Assembly (NCBI GenBank): GCA_040879165.1
Contig: JBBDKV010000013.1
Span: 71,992-135,991, forward strand
Direction of reading: 5' to 3'
From: JBBDKV01 sp040879165
Lineage (GTDB): Bacteria; Patescibacteriota; Microgenomatia; UBA1400; PJMF01
DNA: 64,000 nucleotides
Below are positions 25,538 through 33,236 of this stretch, one piece after another (position 1 is the first letter of the stretch; each line of letters starts with the position of its first letter). The position numbers and the translations under genes were made by a program. The notes beneath the pieces are model-generated. The model had not been told where the DNA came from and ran no database searches. It saw nothing but the letters and a program-made list of their open reading frames with translations.

Positions 25538-27178
25538 TTACATCATTCCGCCCATGCCGCCCATGTCAGCTCCGCCACCGCCACCTGCGGCTGGCTTGGC
25601 ATCTTCAGGCTCATCAGCGATCAAGCACTCAGTTGTCAGAATCATTGATGACACTGAGGCAGCATTTTGCAAGGCAGCGATTTCGACCTTAGCAGGTTCA
25701 ATCACGCCAGCCTTAACCATGTCGCCAAAGCTGTTGTTCATTACATCAAAACCCCAGGTTGGATCGTCTTTTTCTTTGATTTTGTAGACGACTTCGCCTT
25801 CGTTGACTCCTGCATTCTGAGCCAGCATGCGCAGTGGCTCTTCCATCACCTCTCGGATCAGGTCAACACCCATTTGCTCATCTGGTGAACCAGTTTTCAG
25901 TTTCTCCAACGCTTTACCTGCTTGAATAAAGGTCACTCCACCACCAGGGATGATGCCTTCGTCAATAGCCGCACGTAATGCTTCTTTGGCATCTTTGACG
26001 CGCTCCTGCAAGTTCTTCATCTCAATTTCAGTTGAAGCACCTACTTGGATAACGGCAACGCCGCCAGTGAGTTTGGCTTTGCGCTCTTGGAGTTTTTCAA
26101 TATCAAACTCAGACGTTGCGTTCTCAATCTGAGCATCAAGCTGAGAAACGCGAGCATCAAGATCAGATTGTGAGCCTTTACCACCAACAATCACTGTTTC
26201 ATCTTTACTCGAACGAACAGCATCTGCACGACCAAGGTCTTCAACAGCTGCGTCTTTGAGCTGTCGACCGGCTTCGCCAGAGATAAGATTGGCTCCGGTC
26301 AAGATCGCAATATCCTGGAGCAACTCTTTTTTACGATCACCAAACCCTGGTGCCTTCACTGCCAAGACATTAAAGGAGCCGCGTAGTTTGTTGACGACTA
26401 GTGTAGTCAGCGCTTCACCCTCAACGTCATCTGCAATGATCACCAAATCTTTACTGACCTTCATAAAATTCTCTAGCATTGGCAAGAGTTCTTGCAAACT
26501 AGAAACCTTTTGATCAGTGACCAAGATGTACGGAGCCTTAATTTCTGATTCCATTTTATCTGAATCAGTAACAAAGTACGGTGAGGCGTAGCCTTTATCA
26601 AGAATCATTCCCTGTTTGTGCTCAATGGTGATGTCCATGGTTTTACCTTCTTCAACCTCGACTACACCATCTTTGCCAACCATTTTCAGAGCTTCGGCAA
26701 TTTTAGCACCAATAACTTCATTTTGAGCTGAAATAGTGGCTACTTTTTCCCAGTCTGATTGTTTAACTGGCTTGGCTAAACGACGAATTTCCTTGATTGC
26801 TGCCTCAACTGCGCGATCAATACCACGCTTCATGATCATCGGATTAGCACCTGCGGTAACGTACTTCATGCCTTTACTAGCAATGTGTTGAGCAAGCAGC
26901 GTAGCAGTTGTAGTACCGTCTCCAGCGACATCATTGGTTTTATTAGCGGCTTCTTTGACTAATTGAGCGCCCATGTTCTCAAATTTATCCTCTAGTGTGA
27001 TCTCTTTGGCAACACTGACACCATCATGAATGACGCTTGGCGCACCCCATGATTTATCAATGGCTACATTACGACCTTTAGGGCCAAGAGTTGTGGTAAC
27101 CGCAGCAGCGAGCTTGTTAATACCGCTGAGCATTTTTTGTCGAGCATCATCGCCATAAGCGAGTTGTTTTGCTGGCAT
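25538..27178 (-). CDS. groEL: Chaperonin GroEL (Hsp60)
   Basis: 546 aa, normal length. Begins MPAKQLAYGDDARQKML; ATP-binding LGPKGRNV and DGTTTATLLA; ends in GGM repeats (GGMGGMM). Forms the double-ring folding chamber with GroES. Strong Shine-Dalgarno (AAAGGAAAT) and a 32-nt gap after groES show a groES-groEL operon under the CIRCE-like operator at 27637. A terminator and a branched repeat lie downstream. Confidence 0.97.
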   Translation of the reverse strand: MPAKQLAYGDDARQKMLSGINKLAAAVTTTLGPKGRNVAIDKSWGAPSVIHDGVSVAKEITLEDKFENMGAQLVKEAANKTNDVAGDGTTTATLLAQHIASKGMKYVTAGANPMIMKRGIDRAVEAAIKEIRRLAKPVKQSDWEKVATISAQNEVIGAKIAEALKMVGKDGVVEVEEGKTMDITIEHKQGMILDKGYASPYFVTDSDKMESEIKAPYILVTDQKVSSLQELLPMLENFMKVSKDLVIIADDVEGEALTTLVVNKLRGSFNVLAVKAPGFGDRKKELLQDIAILTGANLISGEAGRQLKDAAVEDLGRADAVRSSKDETVIVGGKGSQSDLDARVSQLDAQIENATSEFDIEKLQERKAKLTGGVAVIQVGASTEIEMKNLQERVKDAKEALRAAIDEGIIPGGGVTFIQAGKALEKLKTGSPDEQMGVDLIREVMEEPLRMLAQNAGVNEGEVVYKIKEKDDPTWGFDVMNNSFGDMVKAGVIEPAKVEIAALQNAASVSSMILTTECLIADEPEDAKPAAGGGGGADMGGMGGMM

Positions 27179-27210
27179 AGATTTCCTTTCTGAAGAAATT
27201 ACTTAGAATG

Positions 27211-27513
27211 TTACTTTATAATGGCGAGCACGTCCTCAAATTTGAGGAATTGGTACTCGGTATCACCGATTTTGAATTCGTTGCCACCCCATTTTTTGTA
27301 AATAACCTGATCACCTTTTTTAACAGAGGCAGTGACTTTGGCGCCGTCAATCATGGCAGCATCGCCAACTGCAAGGACTTTGCCATACTGTGGCTTATCC
27401 TCGTGAGAATCAGGCAAATAAATGCCGGAAGCAGTTTTCTTTTCTGCCTCAGCTGGTTCTACCAATACGTACCCTGGTAGGGGGTGTAATTTTGAAGCAG
27501 TGAGTGAGCTCAT
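27211..27513 (-). CDS. groES: Co-chaperonin GroES
   Basis: 100 aa, the lid of GroEL. Family features: LHPLPGYVLVEPAEAEKKTASGIYLPD with the mobile loop, GKVLAVGDA, KKGDQVIYKKWGG, and a C-terminal KFEDVLAII. It begins after a good Shine-Dalgarno (AAGGAG, 5-nt spacing) with a leader of about 125 nt. Confidence 0.96.
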   Translation of the reverse strand: MSSLTASKLHPLPGYVLVEPAEAEKKTASGIYLPDSHEDKPQYGKVLAVGDAAMIDGAKVTASVKKGDQVIYKKWGGNEFKIGDTEYQFLKFEDVLAIIK

Positions 27514-27636
27514 AGCAACTCCTTTTTTTGTACTTATGTACTAATACGGTTTGGCAAGCTTGCTAATTCAGCGAGGTAAGTACCGATGGTCTACTTCGCT
27601 GCAAATCTAATTCTAGCAAAAGAGTCAAGACTCTGA

Positions 27637-27674
27637 TAAGCAGATACTATAAAAGACTGCTAAACAATCGTCAA
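27637..27674 (-). promoter_or_regulatory. groES-groEL promoter with CIRCE-like operator
   Basis: TAAGCAGAT-N9-GACTGCTAA at 27637-27663, the same spacing and half-site as at dnaK (one arm diverged). Minus-strand promoter TTGACG (27669-27674), 17 bp, TATAGT (27646-27651); the -10 box lies in the operator spacer. A short palindrome AGAGTC-AA-GACTCT (around 27621-27634) lies downstream in the leader. Confidence 0.78.
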
Positions 27675-27688
27675 CGGGCAATTGTGAG

Positions 27689-28363
27689 TTATGTTGTTTT
27701 CTGTGACGCTGAACCAGCATCAGGCTCTTGAGAAAAAACTGATTTTTCATCGTCAGCACGAGCTTCATCAGCTGGTTTTTCCCAAACAGGAGCTTGTTCA
27801 TGACCGCGGATAACAGATACCCGGGACAGCAGAAAGCCTTCGCAATTTATACCGCGATCTTCAAAATACTGATCGAGCTCTGCCTGAACAGATCCTTCAA
27901 TTTGACTACGATTATGAGTGATTTGATCAAGAGTGAGGTTTGATAAAACGCTTGCCACACGACTCCGCGCTGTTGGACGAACCAGTTTAGAAACGACGTT
28001 TTCGCCAATATTTTCCCAAAGTTCGGGGGCATTTTTCCTATCAATTCGAAACAGAATCGATCCTTCGACAGAAATCGACTTTCCATCAAACGTTGACGTC
28101 TGGATGGGTTGATCCCCCAAGGCTTCGGAGTTTTTGGAAAAGTCAAAACTATCATGAATTGAGTACTCGAGAATTTGCGCATTGAACAACTTAGCAACTT
28201 GCCAAAATGGAATTTTAAAATGCAAACCAGGTCCCCAAACTCGCGGTAAGACGCCGCGACCACGATCGTACACACACGCCACATGACCTGGTGGCACAGA
28301 AATAAAAAAGCCACCAACGACTTCGTCGACAAAAAATGAAACAACTAGTTTATCAAATTCCAT
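27689..28363 (-). CDS. SPFH/band 7 domain protein
   Basis: 224 aa. The middle resembles SPFH proteins (ISVPPGHVACVYDRGRGVLPRVWGPGLHFKIPF; TFDGKSISVEGSILFRID; GINCEGFLLSRVSV), membrane-microdomain scaffolds related to prohibitin and stomatin. The N-terminal segment is only weakly hydrophobic, so membrane attachment may be peripheral. The last 35 residues are charged and probably disordered. A TACAAT box lies about 38 nt before the ATG. It lies just upstream of the groES promoter region, same strand. Confidence 0.75.
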   Translation of the reverse strand: MEFDKLVVSFFVDEVVGGFFISVPPGHVACVYDRGRGVLPRVWGPGLHFKIPFWQVAKLFNAQILEYSIHDSFDFSKNSEALGDQPIQTSTFDGKSISVEGSILFRIDRKNAPELWENIGENVVSKLVRPTARSRVASVLSNLTLDQITHNRSQIEGSVQAELDQYFEDRGINCEGFLLSRVSVIRGHEQAPVWEKPADEARADDEKSVFSQEPDAGSASQKTT

Positions 28364-28464
28364 AATATCGCCACGATGCAGCAACAGCGCAGCAGATGTA
28401 TTGTACCCTAGTTGTGCGCGCTAGGGGAAGCAGTAGCTTGTTGACAGCACACTTTGCTGCAAAT

Positions 28465-29241
28465 CTATTTAACATCTACTACCACCTTTTCTCCTTGACC
28501 AGCTTCTGCTTCTTTCTTCGCTCTGTAATCCTGAAATTTAACCTGAATTGCGCGTCCCGTCGTCAGCAGAATGCTGAAACACAGCGTAGTAATAATAAAC
28601 AGCTTTTTTCCCGCAGGGAGCTGAAATATCCAAAACAGAAAAAATGACACCACTGGCAAAATAAATTGCAATTTCACCATCTGATTACGACTAATGCGAT
28701 ACGGTGAAATAATGGCAGAAATCACCTCAAGAATCAGTAGTAACCCTGCCTGAACGAAATTCAACTGAAAACTAAACTGGGTTAAATCATACCGACCCAT
28801 AAATTCCAGATTAAACGGCACATCTATGGCTGGCATAAAACCATAGATCAAGTCAAAATCTTCGCCAGTCAAGCCAGTATTAAACATCTGCCAGAGCATC
28901 AGGGCAATGACAATCTGGACAAACAGACCAATTATTTCGGCAATCAACACTCGTCGATTCGACCGCAAGACAGTCTTTTTTTTCTGAGAGACCACTACTG
29001 GCTCAGAAGCATGTGACTGTTCAATGCTTCGCACTTGTTGCTCAATATCTCTTCGGTCTTTCTCCCGCCGCTGCCCCGCCATCCACAGTGGTAGCAGTAG
29101 CACGCGGATGAGGATTGTCAGGAAAATCACCGCCACGCCCATATCGGCATTACCTCGAGTAATTACCTCAAGTAACCAGTAAAAGAAAACTAAGACATTA
29201 AAAAATGGCTGATAGACAAAGGTTGTGAACAATTCAAACAT
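28465..29241 (-). CDS. yidC: YidC/Oxa1-family membrane protein insertase
   Basis: 258 aa. Starts MFELFTTFVYQPFFNVLVFFYWLL, a common start of small YidC proteins; a conserved VIFLTILIRVLLLPLW follows with the hydrophilic-groove Arg; then a cytoplasmic helical hairpin (QRREKDRRDIEQQVRSIE) and further spans (FVQIVIALMLWQMF; FILPVVSFFLFWIF). It inserts inner-membrane proteins with or without SecYEG. TAGAAT ends 6 nt before the ATG, so the message may be leaderless. Confidence 0.88.
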   Translation of the reverse strand: MFELFTTFVYQPFFNVLVFFYWLLEVITRGNADMGVAVIFLTILIRVLLLPLWMAGQRREKDRRDIEQQVRSIEQSHASEPVVVSQKKKTVLRSNRRVLIAEIIGLFVQIVIALMLWQMFNTGLTGEDFDLIYGFMPAIDVPFNLEFMGRYDLTQFSFQLNFVQAGLLLILEVISAIISPYRISRNQMVKLQFILPVVSFFLFWIFQLPAGKKLFIITTLCFSILLTTGRAIQVKFQDYRAKKEAEAGQGEKVVVDVK

Positions 29242-29316
29242 ATTGCTATTCTATACTAAACTTGAAATGTATAAAAAAAATGAAAACAGAAAAAAACTCA
29301 CTCGACAACAACTGAG

Positions 29317-29664
29317 CTAACTGGGAAGCTGCTCGCTCTCGATTAAAATACCATTGACCATCGACATTGTATCTCTTAATGAAATAACCAACTCCTGAGA
29401 AAGCTCCATAGTTTCTTCATCCAGCGAAATTTCTTCTAGAGTAAGATTTGATTCTTGCAAGCAGGTATCAAACGCATCTTGCAGCCAATCCCCGTGCTCT
29501 TCCACCCAAGACTGCCGCTCCAACTTGGGTAAAATCAAAACCTGACGGACAACCTCTGAAACTGCCTTCAGTTCACGAGTCTTGAGATATAAATTAAACT
29601 TTGTCGATGAAGTAGTCACACTTCGCAACGTCACGCTTGGTACAAAATCATTCATATAATTCAT
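29317..29664 (-). CDS. Hypothetical protein
   Basis: 115 aa, no family recognised. No membrane span. Mostly helical and acidic toward the C-terminus (LEEISLDEETMELSQELVISLRDTMSM). The ATG overlaps the stop of the gene upstream (ATGA), so the two are translated together. A second in-frame ATG three codons later is possible. Confidence 0.6.
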   Translation of the reverse strand: MNYMNDFVPSVTLRSVTTSSTKFNLYLKTRELKAVSEVVRQVLILPKLERQSWVEEHGDWLQDAFDTCLQESNLTLEEISLDEETMELSQELVISLRDTMSMVNGILIESEQLPS

Positions 29665-29882
29665 TGCAAAACTCCAAGTTCTAGTAGTTCTAGATCTACT
29701 TCTGGCATTTTAGCGGTATTTGAATGGCGATAGCACCCCTCTGAGTACTTGCCACGCACATACGCTGCTTGGCGGGCATAGCCATAACTACTTGAGGAGC
29801 TACTTAAGGAGGACAAAATTGCCGCAGATGAGCAAATAGGTGCAAGAGAAATGTGGGTAGGGTTTTGCAATGGGTTCACCAT
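29661..29882 (-). CDS. Hypothetical small protein
   Basis: 73 aa from ATG 29882, no family recognised. Contains a serine run (SSLSSSSSS) and a Tyr/Ala/Arg segment. TATAAT (29892-29897) lies 9 nt before the ATG, again without Shine-Dalgarno. Its stop codon overlaps the next gene's start, which supports translation. Confidence 0.5.
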   Translation of the reverse strand: MVNPLQNPTHISLAPICSSAAILSSLSSSSSSYGYARQAAYVRGKYSEGCYRHSNTAKMPEVDLELLELGVLQ

Positions 29883-29988
29883 AACGTAAGTATTATATAC
29901 CATATGGATACGCGTCTTGCTAGTGTTGAGCGCAGGTGCCAGTCAAATCACTACAATACCCATTGCTCTCTAATCTGGCAAAAGCAGG

Positions 29989-29994
29989 TATAAT
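29989..29994 (+). promoter_or_regulatory. -10 box of the tsaC-tsaE fusion gene
   Basis: TATAAT ending 9 nt before the ATG at 30004. The -35 region is weak. Leaderless arrangement, no Shine-Dalgarno. Confidence 0.55.
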
Positions 29995-30003
29995 ATACCT
30001 TCT

Positions 30004-31146
30004 ATGCTACGAATCCGCGTCAAAAGCACATCCGAACAACAATCAGCTATCCAACAAGCCACCGCTATTTTGAGTGCGGGTGGCTTGATTATTTTCCCAA
30101 CCGAGACCACCTATGGAGTCGGTGTTGACGCCACCAACCCAGCCGCTGTCCAAAAATTACTCAAGTACAAATCTCGCAGAGAAGGCAAGCCACTCTCCAT
30201 CGCAGTCAGCTCAGTTGCAATGGCCGCTGAATACGTTGCAGTAAATGACCAAGCAGCCGCTGCCTATCAACAATTTTTACCCGGTCCCGTCACAGTTGTA
30301 TCTCAGAGTCGAGGTCGAGTTGCTCCAGAGGTGGCATCTGAATTTAACACGTTGGGCATTCGCATTCCAGATTACCCACTGATTCTGCAGCTGATCAACG
30401 CGTATGGCAAGCCCATTACCGCCACCTCTGCAAATATGTCTGGAGGAAAGCGTCCATATGATATAGACAGCCTACTCAGCCAACTGCCAAAAAAACAGCT
30501 TGGGTTAATCGACTGCGTGTTAGATGCGGGAAAATTACCGCCAAATCCGCCATCATTAGTTATTGATACTAGTTTTTCCGCACCGGTCACGCTGCGCGCT
30601 CGGGACGAGCGCGCGTCAGATGAGCGGAGTTTGGATTCAGATGAGGAAGGCTTGGATTCGGCTGCACCCACAACCTTAGTCTCAGACAGTCCAGAGATGA
30701 CAGAGCGTATCGCAGGCACCTATTTGCTCAAATATTGGAATGACATTACATCGCGCGGCTTAGTGATTGGGCTGGATGGCGAGCTTGGCACCGGCAAAAC
30801 AGTTTTCGCCAAGGGAGCAGCTGATTTTCTGAAAATACAAGACAAAATGAGCTCACCCACATACACCTATATCGAAAGTTATGACTTCCCTCGTCATGGC
30901 GTGCGTGGACAGCTACATCACTGTGATTTTTGGAAGATCGCCAGTCAAGATGAACTGCGACTGCTGGGAGTTGATACGCTGTTGGGCGCAAAACAAGTGG
31001 TGCTGATTGAATGGTGGCAACAAGTAGCCCAATGGCTGTTGCCACAACTGACAATCAAAAACATTCCACTCGTGCAAATTTTGATACAAGATCCAAACAA
31101 AGGAACTGAGCGACGCATACAAATCGATGAATCACATGCCAAATAA
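30004..31146 (+). CDS. TsaC (YrdC/Sua5) - TsaE fusion, tRNA t6A synthesis
   Basis: 380 aa with two complete enzymes. Residues 8-198 are a YrdC domain (IFPTETTYGVGVDA; KYKSRREGKPLSI; FLPGPVT; TATSANMSGG), which makes threonylcarbamoyl-adenylate from Thr, bicarbonate and ATP. A D/E/S-rich linker (about 199-235) leads to TsaE (about 236-380) with Walker A GELGTGKT (259-266), SPTYTYI, HCDFWK and LIEWW. TsaE is the ATPase that recycles the TsaBD complex. The stop overlaps the tsaD start, so the t6A genes are translated as one unit. In most bacteria these are separate genes. Confidence 0.93.
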   Translation: MLRIRVKSTSEQQSAIQQATAILSAGGLIIFPTETTYGVGVDATNPAAVQKLLKYKSRREGKPLSIAVSSVAMAAEYVAVNDQAAAAYQQFLPGPVTVVSQSRGRVAPEVASEFNTLGIRIPDYPLILQLINAYGKPITATSANMSGGKRPYDIDSLLSQLPKKQLGLIDCVLDAGKLPPNPPSLVIDTSFSAPVTLRARDERASDERSLDSDEEGLDSAAPTTLVSDSPEMTERIAGTYLLKYWNDITSRGLVIGLDGELGTGKTVFAKGAADFLKIQDKMSSPTYTYIESYDFPRHGVRGQLHHCDFWKIASQDELRLLGVDTLLGAKQVVLIEWWQQVAQWLLPQLTIKNIPLVQILIQDPNKGTERRIQIDESHAK

Positions 31147-32206
31147 TCAAGATCCACTCATTCTAGCAATAGACACTTCCTGCGATGATACCAGTGCCGC
31201 CGTGACACAAGGGTGGGTGGTGCGGTCAAATGTGGTGGCTTCTCAAGCTCAGTTGCATAAGAAATACGGCGGCGTTTTTCCCACCGTTGCCAAGCTTGCC
31301 CACGCTCAAAACATTACAGCGACTGTTTCAGCCGCACTGCAACAGGCTCGCATCAACCCTGAGCAGCTATCAGCTGTAGCGGTCACCATTGGTCCAGGAT
31401 TGGCTCCGGCTCTGGAAGTAGGGATTCGATTTGCCGAGCAATTCGCCCAACAACATACTAAACCGCTGACTGCCATCAATCACCTCGAGGGACATCTACT
31501 CTCTGTCCTGGCCAGGCCAAACTCGCGAACAACCGCTCAAGCTCAACCAAATCTTGACACAGTGTTCCCTGCGCTCGGTCTAATTATCTCTGGAGGACAT
31601 TCCCAATTTGTGCTCATTAAGCAACTCGGCACCTATCAAATACTCGGCACTACACTTGATGATGCTGCAGGTGAATGCTTGGATAAAATTGGTCGGATGG
31701 TCAATCTTGGTTATCCTGCTGGTGCAACGATTGAAATTTTAGCGCAACAAGGCAATCCTGAAGCAATTGAGTTCCCCCTCCCGCTCACTCACCGCAAAGA
31801 TTTTGACCTCAGTTTTTCTGGCCTAAAAACCTTTGCCCGCAACACGCTTGCCACAACTTCCCCAAAGAAACTTCAAGACGCGCAATTCATCAAAGATTTT
31901 TGTGCCAGCGCCCAGGCAGGTGTGTTCCGACACCTCCTTTACAAGTTTGAACGAGCACTAGCCGCGCACCCAGAGATACACAGCGTCTGGCTGGGCGGGG
32001 GAGTGGCTGCAAATATGCAATTGCGCAAAAAGCTGCGCAGTACAATCCGACAAACTAACAAGAAAATCCCCCTACTCACTCCCTATTCAAAAAAACTTTG
32101 TGCAGATAATGCGGCAATGATTGGGGTGGCGATGAACGCAAACACACAAAATACTGTTTATACAAGTGATCAACTGCAAAGACAGCCGCGGCTTAAATTT
32201 GGCTAA
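31127..32206 (+). CDS. tsaD: tRNA N6-adenosine threonylcarbamoyltransferase TsaD
   Basis: Transfers the threonylcarbamoyl group to A37 of ANN-decoding tRNAs. 359 aa; ATG 31136 is an alternative start. Metal site NHLEGH; SGGHSQFVLI; DDAAGECLDKIGRM; FSFSGLKT-like DLSFSGLKTF; VWLGGGVAANMQL; DNAAMIGV. It overlaps the TsaC-TsaE gene by 20 bp. TsaB, its usual partner, is not in this window. Confidence 0.95.
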   Translation: MNHMPNNQDPLILAIDTSCDDTSAAVTQGWVVRSNVVASQAQLHKKYGGVFPTVAKLAHAQNITATVSAALQQARINPEQLSAVAVTIGPGLAPALEVGIRFAEQFAQQHTKPLTAINHLEGHLLSVLARPNSRTTAQAQPNLDTVFPALGLIISGGHSQFVLIKQLGTYQILGTTLDDAAGECLDKIGRMVNLGYPAGATIEILAQQGNPEAIEFPLPLTHRKDFDLSFSGLKTFARNTLATTSPKKLQDAQFIKDFCASAQAGVFRHLLYKFERALAAHPEIHSVWLGGGVAANMQLRKKLRSTIRQTNKKIPLLTPYSKKLCADNAAMIGVAMNANTQNTVYTSDQLQRQPRLKFG

Positions 32207-32373
32207 CTAATCTTGTTTGCCTAAAGCTAAACGCATGCCTTGTGCAGCAATTTTAAAGTCAACGGGCAATATCGAAGCAAGAAATGCATCCCTAAGACCT
32301 GCATCTAATCACCAGTAAATGCAACTAGCTCGTATTTACTAGCATTTCGGAACACTTCTGTTAATTGAGGCAT
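32207..32373 (-). pseudogene. Possible frameshifted small gene
   Basis: On the minus strand an ATG at 32373 opens a 22-aa frame (MPQLTEVFRNASKYELVAFTGD) ending in TAG at 32305. In another frame 32305-32207 reads as a protein-like stretch (DAGLRDAFLASILPVDFK, then IAAQGMRLALGKQD) that stops exactly beside the tsaD stop. Joined, they would give a protein of about 54 aa. The split may be a mutation, a sequencing error or chance. No family recognised. Confidence 0.3.
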
Positions 32374-32389
32374 TTTTTCAGAAAATCAT

Positions 32390-33115
32390 TCATTGATTAT
32401 TAATTTCACTCTGGTGCTGTTGAAGCTTCCTCAGAGCTTCTTGAGCCTGATCAAGAGCTCTTACTGCTTCACGTACTAGCGATGCATTATCATTCTCGCC
32501 TTGAGTATCTACCTCTGTGCCACCTCTCTCTGCAATGTTGGCAGTAGTTTCTCCATCGGAGAAAGTAGCTGGCTCCCCAACAGGTATATCATTGGGTACT
32601 TCAACATTTAAGTCTGAATTCAGTGGTGTCGGCTGCGACTCAGCCGCCAAAGCGACATCGCTATTGGTCCCAGAAGCAGGCGCTGCTCCATTAGTTCTCC
32701 GCTCAGGTACCAATGTATCTTTCTCAGTTTGATCGTAGTCCAACGAATCTGTAACTCCTCTGTCATCTTGAGTAGTATCGGCTGACACAACGCTATTCAC
32801 CTCATCTGCCTGAGTGTCATCCCCAACTTCCGAAGCTGACCCCTCTTGGGAAGAGCCTGTTTGAGATTTATATTTCTCATCCAACTCATCAAGCTTCAAA
32901 AATTGCTCAAGAGTTAACTCTTGTGGGCGATCTTTGTATACTTTGCGCACTGCTTTAAGGAGCTGCTGAACTCGAGATTCATCACCAGTTTCTAAACTAC
33001 TTTCTATCTCATCCAATGAGCTTGAAACTACCGCTCCGACCTCACGATTTGACTCAGCATTATCAAGAGCTTCATTTTCTTCTGTACTTACTTCCGGCTG
33101 TGTGGTTTCACTCAT
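32390..33115 (-). CDS. Hypothetical acidic, mostly disordered protein
   Basis: 241 aa from ATG 33115. Very rich in E, D, S, T, N and Q with few hydrophobic residues; helical stretches near 25-75 and at the end (VREAVRALDQAQEALRKLQQHQ). No signal peptide or membrane span. No family recognised. The long acidic composition is unlike its neighbours. Confidence 0.6.
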   Translation of the reverse strand: MSETTQPEVSTEENEALDNAESNREVGAVVSSSLDEIESSLETGDESRVQQLLKAVRKVYKDRPQELTLEQFLKLDELDEKYKSQTGSSQEGSASEVGDDTQADEVNSVVSADTTQDDRGVTDSLDYDQTEKDTLVPERRTNGAAPASGTNSDVALAAESQPTPLNSDLNVEVPNDIPVGEPATFSDGETTANIAERGGTEVDTQGENDNASLVREAVRALDQAQEALRKLQQHQSEINNQ

Positions 33116-33236
33116 ATATAGTTTCTGTAAATTGTCTCTGCACAACTATGATCACATTTTTCTACATGAGCTGCAACCAGTAAAAAAAGTTGAGATACTA
33201 TATTCATTAGCAATAGGCAACACAGCTCTCTGCTAC

